DNA of 64,000 nucleotides from Ornithinibacillus gellani (lineage in GTDB: Bacteria > Bacillota > Bacilli > Bacillales > Amphibacillaceae). Under the pieces are notes generated by a model, which had not been told where the DNA came from, did no database searches, and was given only the letters and a program-made list of their open reading frames with translations. Of the stretch, positions 35,587-44,334 are shown one piece after another. Positions within the stretch are counted from its first letter, which is position 1. Every line of letters starts with the position of its first letter. Location of the stretch: NCBI RefSeq assembly GCF_003730295.1, contig NZ_QTSZ01000005.1, forward strand, positions 62,001-126,000, read 5' to 3'. The translations under genes were made by a program, and so were the position numbers.

Positions 35587-36507
35587 TTATTTAACTGGAT
35601 CTTCACCTATAATTCGTACTTCTCGTTCCAATGCGACACCAAACTTCTCTTTTACAGAAGCCTGCACAAAATGAATCAAATCAATATATTCTTCCGCAGT
35701 AGCATGATCCTTATTGACGATAAACCCGGCGTGCTTTAATGAAACCTGTGCACCACCAATTTGCTTCCCTTGTAACCCACTATCCTGGATGAGTTTACCC
35801 GCAAAATACCCCGGCGGGCGTTTGAATACACTACCACATGAAGGATATTCGAGTGGTTGCTTGGACTCCCGTTTAAACGTCAGGTCATCCATTACAGCTT
35901 TTATTTCATCGTACTCTCCATTTTTCAATGCAAAGGTTGCTTCAAGCACAATATAGCCATGTGTTGGTATATTGCTTGTGCGATAGGATAAATCAAGTTC
36001 CGCAGCGGTGAGCGTGCGCAGTTCTCCTTGCTGATCCACGACAACGGTACTAACGAGCACATCTTTGATTTCTCCACCATAGGCACCTGCATTCATGTAC
36101 AACGCACCACCGACGGAGCCCGGAATTCCACAAGCAAATTCTAAACCAGTCAGTTTTTGCTGCAGTGCCTCTCTGGAAACATCAATAATTCTTGCACCAC
36201 TCTGCGCAACAATGGATTCACCATTCGTTTGTATAGAACCAAGCTTATACAAATTCATCACAATACCGCGTATACCACCATCCTTTACAATAAGGTTGGA
36301 GCCATTTGCCAACAAAGTGAATGGTATGTGATGCTTGTTTGCATATTTCACAATTGCTTGCACTTCTTCATACGTTTCTGGTGTTACAAAATAATCAGCC
36401 GCTCCACCCAATCTGGTGTACGTATGCTTATGCAGCTGCTCATCTATCAGCACATTATTCTTAGATGTCAAACCGATTAGGTCTAAATACGTCTGTTGAC
36501 TTGCCAC
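35587..36507 (-). CDS. murB: UDP-N-acetylenolpyruvoylglucosamine reductase
   Basis: This 306-residue FAD enzyme reduces UDP-GlcNAc-enolpyruvate to UDP-MurNAc for peptidoglycan. The FAD-binding LANGSNLIVKDGGIRG, then GLEFACGIPGSVGGALYMNAGAYGGE and YRTSNIP are in order. The proton donor Ser lies in YPSCGSVFKRP near residue 227, and a final conserved Glu in VALEREVRIIG. The start is GTG 36507 with AAAGGA upstream. Single gene on the minus strand. Confidence 0.95.
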   Translation of the reverse strand: MASQQTYLDLIGLTSKNNVLIDEQLHKHTYTRLGGAADYFVTPETYEEVQAIVKYANKHHIPFTLLANGSNLIVKDGGIRGIVMNLYKLGSIQTNGESIVAQSGARIIDVSREALQQKLTGLEFACGIPGSVGGALYMNAGAYGGEIKDVLVSTVVVDQQGELRTLTAAELDLSYRTSNIPTHGYIVLEATFALKNGEYDEIKAVMDDLTFKRESKQPLEYPSCGSVFKRPPGYFAGKLIQDSGLQGKQIGGAQVSLKHAGFIVNKDHATAEEYIDLIHFVQASVKEKFGVALEREVRIIGEDPVK

Positions 36508-36594
36508 TAAAAATCATTCCTTTACCATTTTCCTTCGTTCATATGAATGAAACGAAGCCATCTTTATCATTTTAAGGGAAGAAGGCCTATCCTG

Positions 36595-37470
36595 TCACGA
36601 TAAATCCTCTGATAATTCATCCTCCGATAAAAAATCATAAACTGCTTGATCGACCTGCAGACTCTCATGCAAATCACTATGCCCAAGATTCGGATCTGTA
36701 ATCATGATTTCCTGTAACTGGTTTGCAGGAACAATCTTTTCTAATGATTGTATGCTCTCAACAGTCGTTACAGAATCCCCTGTACTTCCAATGCTTAAAA
36801 CCTTTACTTGCTCCGGGAATGCCGTTTGATTTGCACGCAAAAGCTCTAACGAAGCTGATTCCCTTTTTAAGTCTTCTGCTGCGGCATCCTGATGAATCTG
36901 GAAGTAGGCTTGATTATAAATGCCATCAAATGGACTTCCAAGCACGACTAAGCGATCCACCGCTGGGTATTGATCACCCTGACTATATTCCGAGGTATAT
37001 TTTACAGAGACAATTCCTCCCATGGAATGACCAACCAGATGAATGGAATCTACGTGATGTACTTCCTTTAAATGCCTCAATACCTTTGCTAACCATTCGG
37101 TTGTATCCTGGAATGAAGCTCGATTATTTTCAAAAATCACTTGGACAAAAGCAGGCTTCCCCTCTGCTTTACCAAGATATGTTGTTTTTAGTTTTCCTTT
37201 TGGAGTAACACGGTATATTAAAGCTTTTTTTCCCCAATTCTTATTTTCAAAACGGGTTAACATATTTCCAAACGAATTGGCAGTCCCTTTATATCCATGC
37301 ACAAAAACGATTGGACGCTCGATTTGCTTCGACCTTGCCTCAGAAGGCATATTCAGCATGGCAATAAACACAGAGCCAATTAACAAACTAGCAACCAGCA
37401 CCAAATATTTCTTTTTCAGCTTATTTCCCTCTCTCTGTTGCCAAGCGGAACCCCACCTGTTGCTTTTCAT
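36595..37470 (-). CDS. DUF915-type alpha/beta hydrolase, secreted
   Basis: A hydrolase of about 291 residues with an N-terminal signal (KKKYLVLVASLLIGSVFIAML). PIVFVHGYKG forms the oxyanion region, GHSMGG holds the nucleophile Ser, and VLGSPFDG and GHSDLHES (probable catalytic His) follow, as in the secreted DUF915 hydrolases of bacilli and lactobacilli. Start uncertain: ATG 37470 lacks a good site. A CTG at 37429 has GAGGGA 6-7 bases upstream and would begin exactly at the signal peptide. Confidence 0.8.
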   Translation of the reverse strand: MKSNRWGSAWQQREGNKLKKKYLVLVASLLIGSVFIAMLNMPSEARSKQIERPIVFVHGYKGTANSFGNMLTRFENKNWGKKALIYRVTPKGKLKTTYLGKAEGKPAFVQVIFENNRASFQDTTEWLAKVLRHLKEVHHVDSIHLVGHSMGGIVSVKYTSEYSQGDQYPAVDRLVVLGSPFDGIYNQAYFQIHQDAAAEDLKRESASLELLRANQTAFPEQVKVLSIGSTGDSVTTVESIQSLEKIVPANQLQEIMITDPNLGHSDLHESLQVDQAVYDFLSEDELSEDLS

Positions 37471-37638
37471 TTCTATCTTCTTACAGTATAGCATTTTATT
37501 TGGAAAAACTGGTGTTAAAAAAGTATAAATTCCTTGAACAACTACGGGCAAAATTAACCCTCTATAATTGGTGCTCCAGTATGTCATGTAAAGCAATGGT
37601 GTAAGCTAAGTATGCCACTTACCAGGTGTGGTGCTGAC

Positions 37639-37830
37639 ACTCGTTCCAACGAAAATCTTAAACTACCAGTTGAGTTTAATTTGTATAGAGGATTGGTAAA
37701 ATTTTTAACTCAAATAGCAAGTGAGGTGAATTTTACAAGGATATCAGCGGATTTTTTGACTCAAACGCTAAGTGAGTTTAATTTCAAGAGGGGATCAACT
37801 GATTATTTAAGTCAAATGCAAAGCGAGAGT
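37639..37830. repeat. 51-bp tandem array, second locus of the ACTCG/ACTCA dyad family
   Basis: ACTCA/AGTCA at 37708, 37759 and 37810 is 51 bases apart, with a degenerate unit from 37639. Dyads ACTCA...GTGAG and ACTCA...GTGAG-like recur after a T-run (ATTTTTT). The plus strand encodes a 17-residue period with DFLTQ, related to DFFTR of the array at 2044-2310. No ribosome binding site or clear gene. Confidence 0.8.
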
Positions 37831-37870
37831 CTCATTTTTACAGGAGAGTCATTTATCATGTTCGCGCGTG

Positions 37871-37909
37871 AAAAAACCTGTAGATGGGATGCCCCCTTCT
37901 ACAGGTTTT
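37871..37909 (-). terminator. Terminator after the SurA-like gene
   Basis: On the minus strand AAAACCTGTAG pairs with CTACAGGTTTT (perfect 11 bp), followed by TT. It starts just after the stop codon. Confidence 0.9.
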
Positions 37910-37916
37910 ACAATGC

Positions 37917-38639
37917 TTAGATTTTCTTTTCGATTTTAGCGTCTTTTTTCCATTCTTCCAGCTGTGCTTGAAGGGATTCATTTTTCTTTTGGTTTTCCAG
38001 TGATTCTTGAATTTGATCCTTCAATTTGTCATATGATTCTATTTCTTCATTTTGCTCTTTTAGCTGATCATACATTTCTTTTGTTTCTTTTTCCGTTACT
38101 TTTTCATACTCCAGCTTTTCATCCATATACTTTTCTAGAATGAGGCCGAATTTCAATTGATCTTGAAATGCATCTTCTGTTAAGCCATATTCCTCCAGAT
38201 AAGCAGTGAGCTGTTCTTCATTTTCTTTTTTCAGCTTATCCAATTCCTTCTTGGCTTGTTTCTCCGATACTTCAATTCCCTCTTTAGCAGCTTGCTGTTT
38301 CACCAATTCTTGGGCGATTAATTCATCCAAGGCATAGTCTTTCACAGCATCTTTGTCGCTAACATCCTGTCCATATTGATGCATTTGTGTTTTTGTTTGG
38401 GCATATACCGCATTATACAATAAACCTTTTACTTCACTGTCGTTAATTTGTGCAACAATATCATCTTCAGCGACTTTTTCATCATCGCCAATGGTTAGCT
38501 CTTGTTGCTCTTGTTGTTCTTGTCCTTCATCCTTATCCTTACTTGCGTCTTTATCCTTGTCTTTATCGCTTCCACTGCATGCAGCCAATCCGATTGCCAA
38601 ACCTATTGACAGCATCAGTAGCATTATTTTTTTCATCAT
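37917..38639 (-). CDS. SurA/PrsA N-terminal-domain lipoprotein
   Basis: A 240-residue lipoprotein with lipobox GLAAC (Cys near 20) followed by a Lys/Asp-rich and Glu/Gln-rich linker. The rest is helical and resembles the SurA_N chaperone domain (DELIAQELVKQQAAKEGIEVSEKQ, then AYLEEYGLTEDAF). The parvulin isomerase domain of PrsA is absent. It is probably a periplasm-side folding factor. The start is the first of two adjacent ATGs, with GGGG 8 bases upstream. Confidence 0.85.
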   Translation of the reverse strand: MMKKIMLLMLSIGLAIGLAACSGSDKDKDKDASKDKDEGQEQQEQQELTIGDDEKVAEDDIVAQINDSEVKGLLYNAVYAQTKTQMHQYGQDVSDKDAVKDYALDELIAQELVKQQAAKEGIEVSEKQAKKELDKLKKENEEQLTAYLEEYGLTEDAFQDQLKFGLILEKYMDEKLEYEKVTEKETKEMYDQLKEQNEEIESYDKLKDQIQESLENQKKNESLQAQLEEWKKDAKIEKKI

Positions 38640-38845
38640 TCCATTAACCCCATTTCTCAAAACAGTATGTCTCTATTCAACCATATTTCAACCCTCTGTT
38701 GCAAACGTTTCTATGTACTACATAGCTATTAAATCCTATCACTGTACATTTTATAGCTAATAGTTAAAGTTACATGACATTTTAGCAGAAATTTCCCACA
38801 CTTTTTCCACATTTAGATGTTTCGATATTCTGCTCTTAATAATAG

Positions 38846-38888
38846 AAAATCGACAAGGCCGCAAGACAGCATTGTCGATTTTTTTTCA
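38846..38888. terminator. Terminator at the 3' end of yclQ
   Basis: AATCGACAA and TTGTCGATT pair perfectly around a 15-nt loop. T-runs are present on both sides, eight on the plus strand and four on the minus strand. Confidence 0.75.
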
Positions 38889-38908
38889 AATAACATTTGA
38901 ATGTCTTA

Positions 38909-39874
38909 TTATTTTAGACTTGCATCAATTTCATTAATCATTTCTTGGACGGACTGTAACCCACCGCCAGAAAGATACCAGTACTCTGGGTTCAAGTAAG
39001 TTATGTTCTCTTCCTTGTATGCCTTCGTATTCTTCACAAGATCGTTTTCAACAACCTGCTTCGCGGAAGACTCGCCGCCTACAACAGCAGTACGGTCCAC
39101 TACATATAATAAATCTGGATCCTTTTCCACAACATATTCAAACGTAACATTCATACCGTGTGTGGATGCTTCAATATCTTCATCTACTGCCGGTACACCA
39201 AATACATCATGAATAATTCCGAATCGGGATTGTGATCCGTAAGCACTGATTTTATCATCATTAGCCAAAATAACAAGCGCTTTTTGATCATTTTCCGTTG
39301 CTTTTTCTTTCAATGCTTCGATAGACGCTTTAATCTTATCTTCTTCTGCTTTTACTTCATCTTCTTTATCAAAAATTTGGCCAAGTACTTCAAGGTTCTC
39401 ATGGAAGGAATCCATATATCTTGTTGTATCTACACCCATATAAATCGTTGGTCCAAGCTTTTTCAATTCATCATACACACTGGATTGACGGCCAGAAATA
39501 ATAATCAAATCCGGATCAATTTCAGCAATTTTTTCCAAGTCAGGTTCTTTTAAGCCACCAACATTTTCATACTTATCATCTTCATACTTACTCAAATAAG
39601 ATGGAACTGTTCCAGACTTAGGAATACCAACTACTTCTACGCCTAACTTATCTAAGCTGTCTAGTGTACCATAATCAAAGACAACTACTTTCTCAGGGTT
39701 TTTGTCTACATCTGTTTCCCCAAGCTCATGCTTTACTGTAATTGTTTCTTCTTCCTGTGCAGCATTATCATCTGCATTACTGCCTTCTTCTTTATCGTTG
39801 GACTTGTCTGAACCACAAGCAGCCAGCCCAATAACTAACATGCTCAATGCGAGCATCCATAAAAGCTTCTTCAT
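38909..39874 (-). CDS. yclQ: Petrobactin-type siderophore-binding lipoprotein
   Basis: A 321-residue lipoprotein (lipobox GLAAC) of the PeripBP_2 class. KVVVFDYGTLDSLDKLGVEVVGIP, LKEPDLEKIAEIDPDLIIISGRQS, GIIHDVFGVPAVDEDIEASTHG and WYLSGGGLQS match YclQ of Bacillus subtilis closely. That protein binds ferric petrobactin and 3,4-dihydroxybenzoate precursors. AAAAGGAG precedes ATG. It is the last gene of yclNOPQ but separated from yclP by 395 bases, so may have its own promoter. Confidence 0.93.
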   Translation of the reverse strand: MKKLLWMLALSMLVIGLAACGSDKSNDKEEGSNADDNAAQEEETITVKHELGETDVDKNPEKVVVFDYGTLDSLDKLGVEVVGIPKSGTVPSYLSKYEDDKYENVGGLKEPDLEKIAEIDPDLIIISGRQSSVYDELKKLGPTIYMGVDTTRYMDSFHENLEVLGQIFDKEDEVKAEEDKIKASIEALKEKATENDQKALVILANDDKISAYGSQSRFGIIHDVFGVPAVDEDIEASTHGMNVTFEYVVEKDPDLLYVVDRTAVVGGESSAKQVVENDLVKNTKAYKEENITYLNPEYWYLSGGGLQSVQEMINEIDASLK

Positions 39875-39995
39875 CTAAAAAACTCCTTTTCCATTAAGGT
39901 ACATTTTATTTGAAAGCACTAATGCTGCAGCACCCAAATGAATGTAATTTGACTTGTCGGGAAAATATATACAGCAAATGAGCCGTTCTTATTTT

Positions 39996-40017
39996 ATGTA
40001 CTGAGCGCTCAATACAT
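39996..40017. promoter_or_regulatory. 22-bp palindrome upstream of yclQ
   Basis: The 10-bp core TGAGCGCTCA is a perfect palindrome, and flanking ATGTAC and AATACAT extend the symmetry to 22 bp with one mismatched pair. It lies 122 bases upstream of yclQ. TetR-type operators often have this shape. Confidence 0.45.
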
Positions 40018-40153
40018 GTAGAATTTTATATGCAATGTATGAAACATCATATTCATTTACCCAAAGAACAAAGTAGGTTAGAATATATATATAAGCGAAT
40101 TTCCTTTTTATTGATGATTGCCAGGCACGGCATGTTCAATAAAAGGGATTTTT

Positions 40154-40212
40154 TTGCTTTCTTACTTTGGTTTATGCTGATTCTAATAACCAAAGTAAGA
40201 AAAGCTATTTTT
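40154..40212 (+). terminator. Long hairpin in the yclP-yclQ gap, T-run on plus strand
   Basis: GCTTTCTTACTTTGGTT and AACCAAAGTAAGAAAAGC form a stem of about 17 bp with one bulge, followed by TATTTTTT. Polarity suits a plus-strand transcript, though no real plus-strand gene was found. It may also slow minus-strand reading into yclQ. Confidence 0.45.
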
Positions 40213-40269
40213 TCATTTCTCCCGGAACAACATCCAATTCACATTCGTCTAGGCTTGCAACATTAGCGG

Positions 40270-41025
40270 TTAAAAATAAACACAAATTCTTTGGTTATCA
40301 ATATGCTTGATATCGATATCCATATCGTAAATATCGCGTAATACGCATTTGTCAATCACATCACAGGTTCTCCCCTGTTTGACAATCTTTCCATCCTTCA
40401 ATGCAACAATATGGTCAGAATAGCATGATGCAAAATTTATATCATGGATAACAATTAATATTGTTTTACCTAGCTCATCAACCAAACGGCGCAATGTCTT
40501 CATAATTTGAACAGAATGACGCATGTCAAGGTTATTCAAAGGCTCATCCAATAGGATATATTCTGTATCCTGTGCAATAACCATGGCAATATGCGCACGT
40601 TGACGTTGACCACCACTAAGCTCATCTAAATATTTATGCTGCATGTCGCGAAGCTCCATATAGTCAATGGCTTCTTCCACCTTATCCCAATCCTCTTTCG
40701 TCAATCTTCCTTGAGAGTAAGGGAAGCGCCCAAAGGAAATTAATTCGCGCACCGTTAATTTTAAATTAATAGAATTGGATTGCTTCAAAATAGAAATCTT
40801 TTTCGCTAGTTCATTATTTTTCACATGCATGATGTCATAGCCATCAATGGTGATTTCACCTTCATCTTTTGCGATCAGTCGACTAATCATTGAAATCAAC
40901 GTACTTTTTCCTGCACCGTTCGGGCCAATGAAAGATGTAATAGAACCCTTTTCAATTTCCAGGGAAACATCCTCAATAACCTTCTTTTGATTGTACATTT
41001 TAAAGACATTCTTAATTTTTACCAT
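40270..41025 (-). CDS. yclP: Petrobactin ABC transporter ATP-binding protein
   Basis: A 251-residue FecE-type ATPase. Walker A GPNGAGKST near residue 34, signature LSGGQRQRAHIAMVIAQD near 135, Walker B YILLDEPLNNLD and VIHDINFAS with the switch His are intact. ITSFIGPNGAGKS and FGRFPYSQGRLTKEDW match YclP. It drives import of iron-siderophore. It overlaps the upstream permease by 7 bases. Confidence 0.94.
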   Translation of the reverse strand: MVKIKNVFKMYNQKKVIEDVSLEIEKGSITSFIGPNGAGKSTLISMISRLIAKDEGEITIDGYDIMHVKNNELAKKISILKQSNSINLKLTVRELISFGRFPYSQGRLTKEDWDKVEEAIDYMELRDMQHKYLDELSGGQRQRAHIAMVIAQDTEYILLDEPLNNLDMRHSVQIMKTLRRLVDELGKTILIVIHDINFASCYSDHIVALKDGKIVKQGRTCDVIDKCVLRDIYDMDIDIKHIDNQRICVYF

Positions 41026-41969
41026 GATTTATTCTCCTTTAACAAAAGATAAATGAAGTAAATGCCACCGATGAAGTTAATAATTACACTTATCGTTGTA
41101 TTAAAAGTAAATACCTTTTCTACAATAAATTGCCCGCCAAGTAATGCAATAATACTAATTAATATAGAACCGATAATTAAATAGGTATGGCGATATGTTT
41201 TTAAGAATTCATAAGCGACATTAACCACTAACAGGCCTAAGAATGTAATCGGACCGATCAGTGCTGTCGCTACAGAAATTAACACAGCTACAACAATCAA
41301 TAAACGCTTGATGACAAAATCATAGGGCACACCAAGATTGACTGCGTGATCCTTTCCTAATGCAAGTACATCCAAATATTTCAAATACCTTAAGAAGTAA
41401 AGGGTAATTAGAATAACAACTACGATGGATAAATAAACCAAGTTCGTATTAACGTTGTTGATACTTGCAAACATACGGTCTTGCGCTACCATAAACTCAT
41501 TTGGATCAATTAACACTTGCATAAACGATGTAAAGCTTCCAAAGAATGTTCCTAAAATCATCCCGATTAATAGGAGGAAGTATATGTTATTTGACTCTCC
41601 CTTAAACAAGATTCGGAAGAGGACAAATGAAAATATAATCATCGCTCCGATGGAAACAAGGTAGTTTAGATTACTACTCATCATCACCAGCGAACGTGAA
41701 CCAAACACAAAGATAATAACAGTTTGAATCAATAGATATAACGAATCCAGCCCTAGCACACTCGGTGTCAATATCCGGTTATTCGTTATTGTCATAAAGA
41801 TAGTTGTTGAAAATGCAATGGCTCCACCAGTAATAATAATTGCCACTACTTTAATGATTCTGCGTGGCAAAATGTAACCAATATTACCATGCAAATCATA
41901 AAAGATAAATAAAGCTGCTAACAGCACCGCGATGATGGCGAGGATAATTGTCTTTTTCTTATAACCCAT
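41019..41969 (-). CDS. yclO: Petrobactin ABC transporter permease
   Basis: A 316-residue FecCD-family permease with nine or so membrane segments. The FecCD motif near residue 215-235 (GKDHAVNLGVPYDF, then GPITFLGLLVVN) couples to the ATPase. It pairs with the permease encoded immediately upstream, which it overlaps by 11 bases. Assignment as YclO rests on operon order and on the certain identity of YclQ/P. Confidence 0.92.
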   Translation of the reverse strand: MGYKKKTIILAIIAVLLAALFIFYDLHGNIGYILPRRIIKVVAIIITGGAIAFSTTIFMTITNNRILTPSVLGLDSLYLLIQTVIIFVFGSRSLVMMSSNLNYLVSIGAMIIFSFVLFRILFKGESNNIYFLLLIGMILGTFFGSFTSFMQVLIDPNEFMVAQDRMFASINNVNTNLVYLSIVVVILITLYFLRYLKYLDVLALGKDHAVNLGVPYDFVIKRLLIVVAVLISVATALIGPITFLGLLVVNVAYEFLKTYRHTYLIIGSILISIIALLGGQFIVEKVFTFNTTISVIINFIGGIYFIYLLLKENKSW

Positions 41970-42912
41970 ATTTCTTTCTCCTCATAAGCAGATAAATAAA
42001 GATTGCACTGCCAATTACACCAACGGTTAGGCTGATAGGTATTTCGTATGGATAAATGATAATCCTGCCAATCACATCGCAAATCAAAACGAATATAGCA
42101 CCTAACAACGCGGTATGTGTCAGGCTCTTCTTCAAATGGTCCCCTTGATAAATGGTAACGATGTTCGGGATAATCAATCCTAGGAATGGAATAACTCCAA
42201 CAGATAAGACAACGGATGCCGTAACAAGTGCGACAATAACTAAACCTAGATTGACGACCTGCCGATAGTTAAGTCCTAAATTCTTTGCGAAATCCTCGCC
42301 CATTCCTGCGATTGTAAATTTATTGGCATATAGAAAAGCAAGTGCCAAAATCGGTATACTTACATACATTAGCTCATAGTTACCTGTCATAATCATAGAA
42401 AAGTCTCCCTGCATCCAGGAGGACATATTCTGAATCAAATCATTTTTATAAGCAAAGAAAGTGGACAGTGAACTAATGATGTTACCAAACATTAAACCAA
42501 CTAGCGGGATGAAAATAGCATCCTTAAACTTGATCTTTTCTAGAATTTTCATAAATACAAAGGTACCCAACAATGCAAAAATAAATGAAATAGAAATTTT
42601 TTGTAATGGACTGGCTGATGCGAACATCATCATGGAGACGAGTACACCTAATCTTGCGGAATCAAGCGTACCAGCAGTCGTAGGTGAAACAAACTTATTT
42701 CTACTAAGCTGCTGCATGATCAAACCACATATACTCATGCTCATACCAGCTATCAAAATACTGACAAGCCTTGGCACCCGACTAATGTATAAGATTCGTG
42801 CCTGGTCTTCTGTTAATGAAAATATATCTAAAGGAGATATATCGGATACGCCAATGAAAACGGATGTAATAGATAAAACAATCAGTGCTAAAACCAAGTA
42901 TCGTATCTTCAT
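41959..42912 (-). CDS. yclN: Petrobactin ABC transporter permease
   Basis: A 317-residue FecCD-family permease, first gene of yclNOPQ. GLIMQQLSRNKFVSPTTAGTLDSARLG near residue 63 and GVIPFLGLIIPNIV near 235 are the family motifs. It lies directly behind overlapping Fur-box sequences, so iron starvation should induce the operon. Confidence 0.92.
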   Translation of the reverse strand: MKIRYLVLALIVLSITSVFIGVSDISPLDIFSLTEDQARILYISRVPRLVSILIAGMSMSICGLIMQQLSRNKFVSPTTAGTLDSARLGVLVSMMMFASASPLQKISISFIFALLGTFVFMKILEKIKFKDAIFIPLVGLMFGNIISSLSTFFAYKNDLIQNMSSWMQGDFSMIMTGNYELMYVSIPILALAFLYANKFTIAGMGEDFAKNLGLNYRQVVNLGLVIVALVTASVVLSVGVIPFLGLIIPNIVTIYQGDHLKKSLTHTALLGAIFVLICDVIGRIIIYPYEIPISLTVGVIGSAIFIYLLMRRKKYGL

Positions 42913-43031
42913 AGTAATTCCTTCTCGTTATTCGAAAATCTAGCGATAGAAACACCCGGGCGGTAAGGTATTGATTTTCTTTGTCATATTCCCCCTAGTT
43001 ATATGCGACGATAATAACTTTTAAATTAAAA

Positions 43032-43062
43032 TCATTCTAATTAAGAATGAGATTCATTATCA
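43032..43062 (-). promoter_or_regulatory. Overlapping Fur boxes upstream of yclN
   Basis: Two dyads overlap: TCATTCT-N5-AGAATGA at 43032-43050 is a perfect inverted repeat, and TGAGATTCATTATCA at 43048-43062 fits the 7-1-7 Fur box with two mismatches. They lie 120-150 bases before yclN. Confidence 0.7.
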
Positions 43063-43340
43063 ATTAGATACCTAAGTTGAGTATATCATAATTGTGACTT
43101 CCGTCAACCAAAATCAGCAAAGAGAACTCGTTTTCCTTAAGCGTTTTCTTGGGTTTTCACTATGCTTAAAGTGAAAAATCCACCTATGGCAATATCTGAT
43201 AGCATTCATCCCTTTATTTTACTTTTAAAGAAGTTCACAAATTAGACACAAAGCTGCGCTTGGTATGCATTGTATCTATATATGTTGAATTGACTCAACG
43301 GCAGGGCAACGTATCTTGCACAAGTAATTTGATTCGGGAT

Positions 43341-43424
43341 ATGCGCGTTTTCAGTTAAGACATGCGACTTTGCCTCCAAGACATGCGACTTTGGAATATC
43401 GGCGTGCGACCTCAAGTTAACCCT
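43341..43424. repeat. 21-bp array of ATGCGA units, second locus
   Basis: Units start at 43341 (ATGCGCG), 43362 and 43383 (both ATGCGACTTTG) and 43404 (GTGCGACC), each 21 bases apart. The core is the same as in the arrays between hisI and hisC, 11 kb away. Confidence 0.85.
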
Positions 43425-43471
43425 CATGACATACAACCTGGTCCATCAGAATAACCATATTTTTAAACATA

Positions 43472-43502
43472 CAAAAAGGCCCGCTTCAGTTAAGCAGACC
43501 TT
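43472..43502 (-). terminator. Terminator after the DsbA-family gene
   Basis: On the minus strand AAGGTCTGCTT pairs with AAGCGGGCCTT (two G-T pairs or mismatches) and TTTTG follows. Confidence 0.7.
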
Positions 43503-43515
43503 ACGATTCATTCAT

Positions 43516-44241
43516 CTATTGTTTTTTATTTACCCCGCAGCTGTCACCAGTGCAATATCCGGTTTCAGCGGCATCAGAAGTAAAGGATTGAAGCATTGGT
43601 TTTTCCTGTTCTTCTTTTCGCACTTTATCGATGACTTGAATAAATGTTTCTACTGGTTGGGCCCCGGAAACTGCATATTTATCATTGAAAACAAAGAAAG
43701 GAACACCCTGGACGCCGATTTGCCTCGCGTGCTGTTCATCTGCACGTACATGGGAGGCAAAATCATTGGATTGCAGTAAAGCAATTGCTTCCTTTGCTTG
43801 GAGACCAATTTCTTCAGCGAGTTCTCCTAGGACAGTAGCATCACTTATTAACAAGGAATCTGTGAAGTATGCTTTTAACAATCTTTCTGTCATTTCTGCG
43901 CCCTTCCCTTTTGAAGCAGCATACTTTGCTAATCTATGGGCGTCAAATGTATTCGTAGGTTTCATCGTATCAAATTGATAAGCGAGCCCTTCTTCCGCAG
44001 CTTGTTTACCAACATTTGCATTCATTTCTTGTGCTTGCGCTAAGGACATATTATATTTTTCGGCAAGTACTTCATGCATGTTTTTTCCAGTGTATTTTGA
44101 TGCATCAGCAGCCAATTCATAGCTTTTATATTCTAGTAAAATGGTTCCATCTTCTGGGAAGTGAGTAAGTGCTTTTTCAAGTCTGCGCTTGCCAATATAG
44201 CAAAAGGGACAGACAAAATCGGACCAAATTTGAATTTTCAT
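43516..44241 (-). CDS. DsbA-family FrnE-like thiol oxidoreductase
   Basis: A 241-residue cytosolic-looking protein (no signal) with the CPFC redox motif at DFVCPFCYIG near residue 10. An alpha-helical insertion follows, and the cis-Pro motif GVQGVPFFVFN near 180 is intact, as in FrnE/2-hydroxychromene-isomerase-like DsbA proteins. The tail has three extra Cys residues (GYCTGDSCGV), seen in many bacillar members. The substrate is not known. Confidence 0.88.
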   Translation of the reverse strand: MKIQIWSDFVCPFCYIGKRRLEKALTHFPEDGTILLEYKSYELAADASKYTGKNMHEVLAEKYNMSLAQAQEMNANVGKQAAEEGLAYQFDTMKPTNTFDAHRLAKYAASKGKGAEMTERLLKAYFTDSLLISDATVLGELAEEIGLQAKEAIALLQSNDFASHVRADEQHARQIGVQGVPFFVFNDKYAVSGAQPVETFIQVIDKVRKEEQEKPMLQSFTSDAAETGYCTGDSCGVNKKQ

Positions 44242-44334
44242 AAGGACACCTCATTTCTGCCTTATTTTAGCACAGAAATGAACATTATAGTTACTGAAGT
44301 GCTTAGGAAAAGGGATTGCACACCCATCCATAAG

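Noticed and set aside
37612-37920. 102-residue plus-strand frame
   Set aside because: Made of 51-bp repeat units and a terminator hairpin; no start signal.
40030-40266. 78-residue plus-strand frame in the yclP-yclQ gap
   Set aside because: No ribosome binding site, contains a terminator-like hairpin and has no recognisable family.
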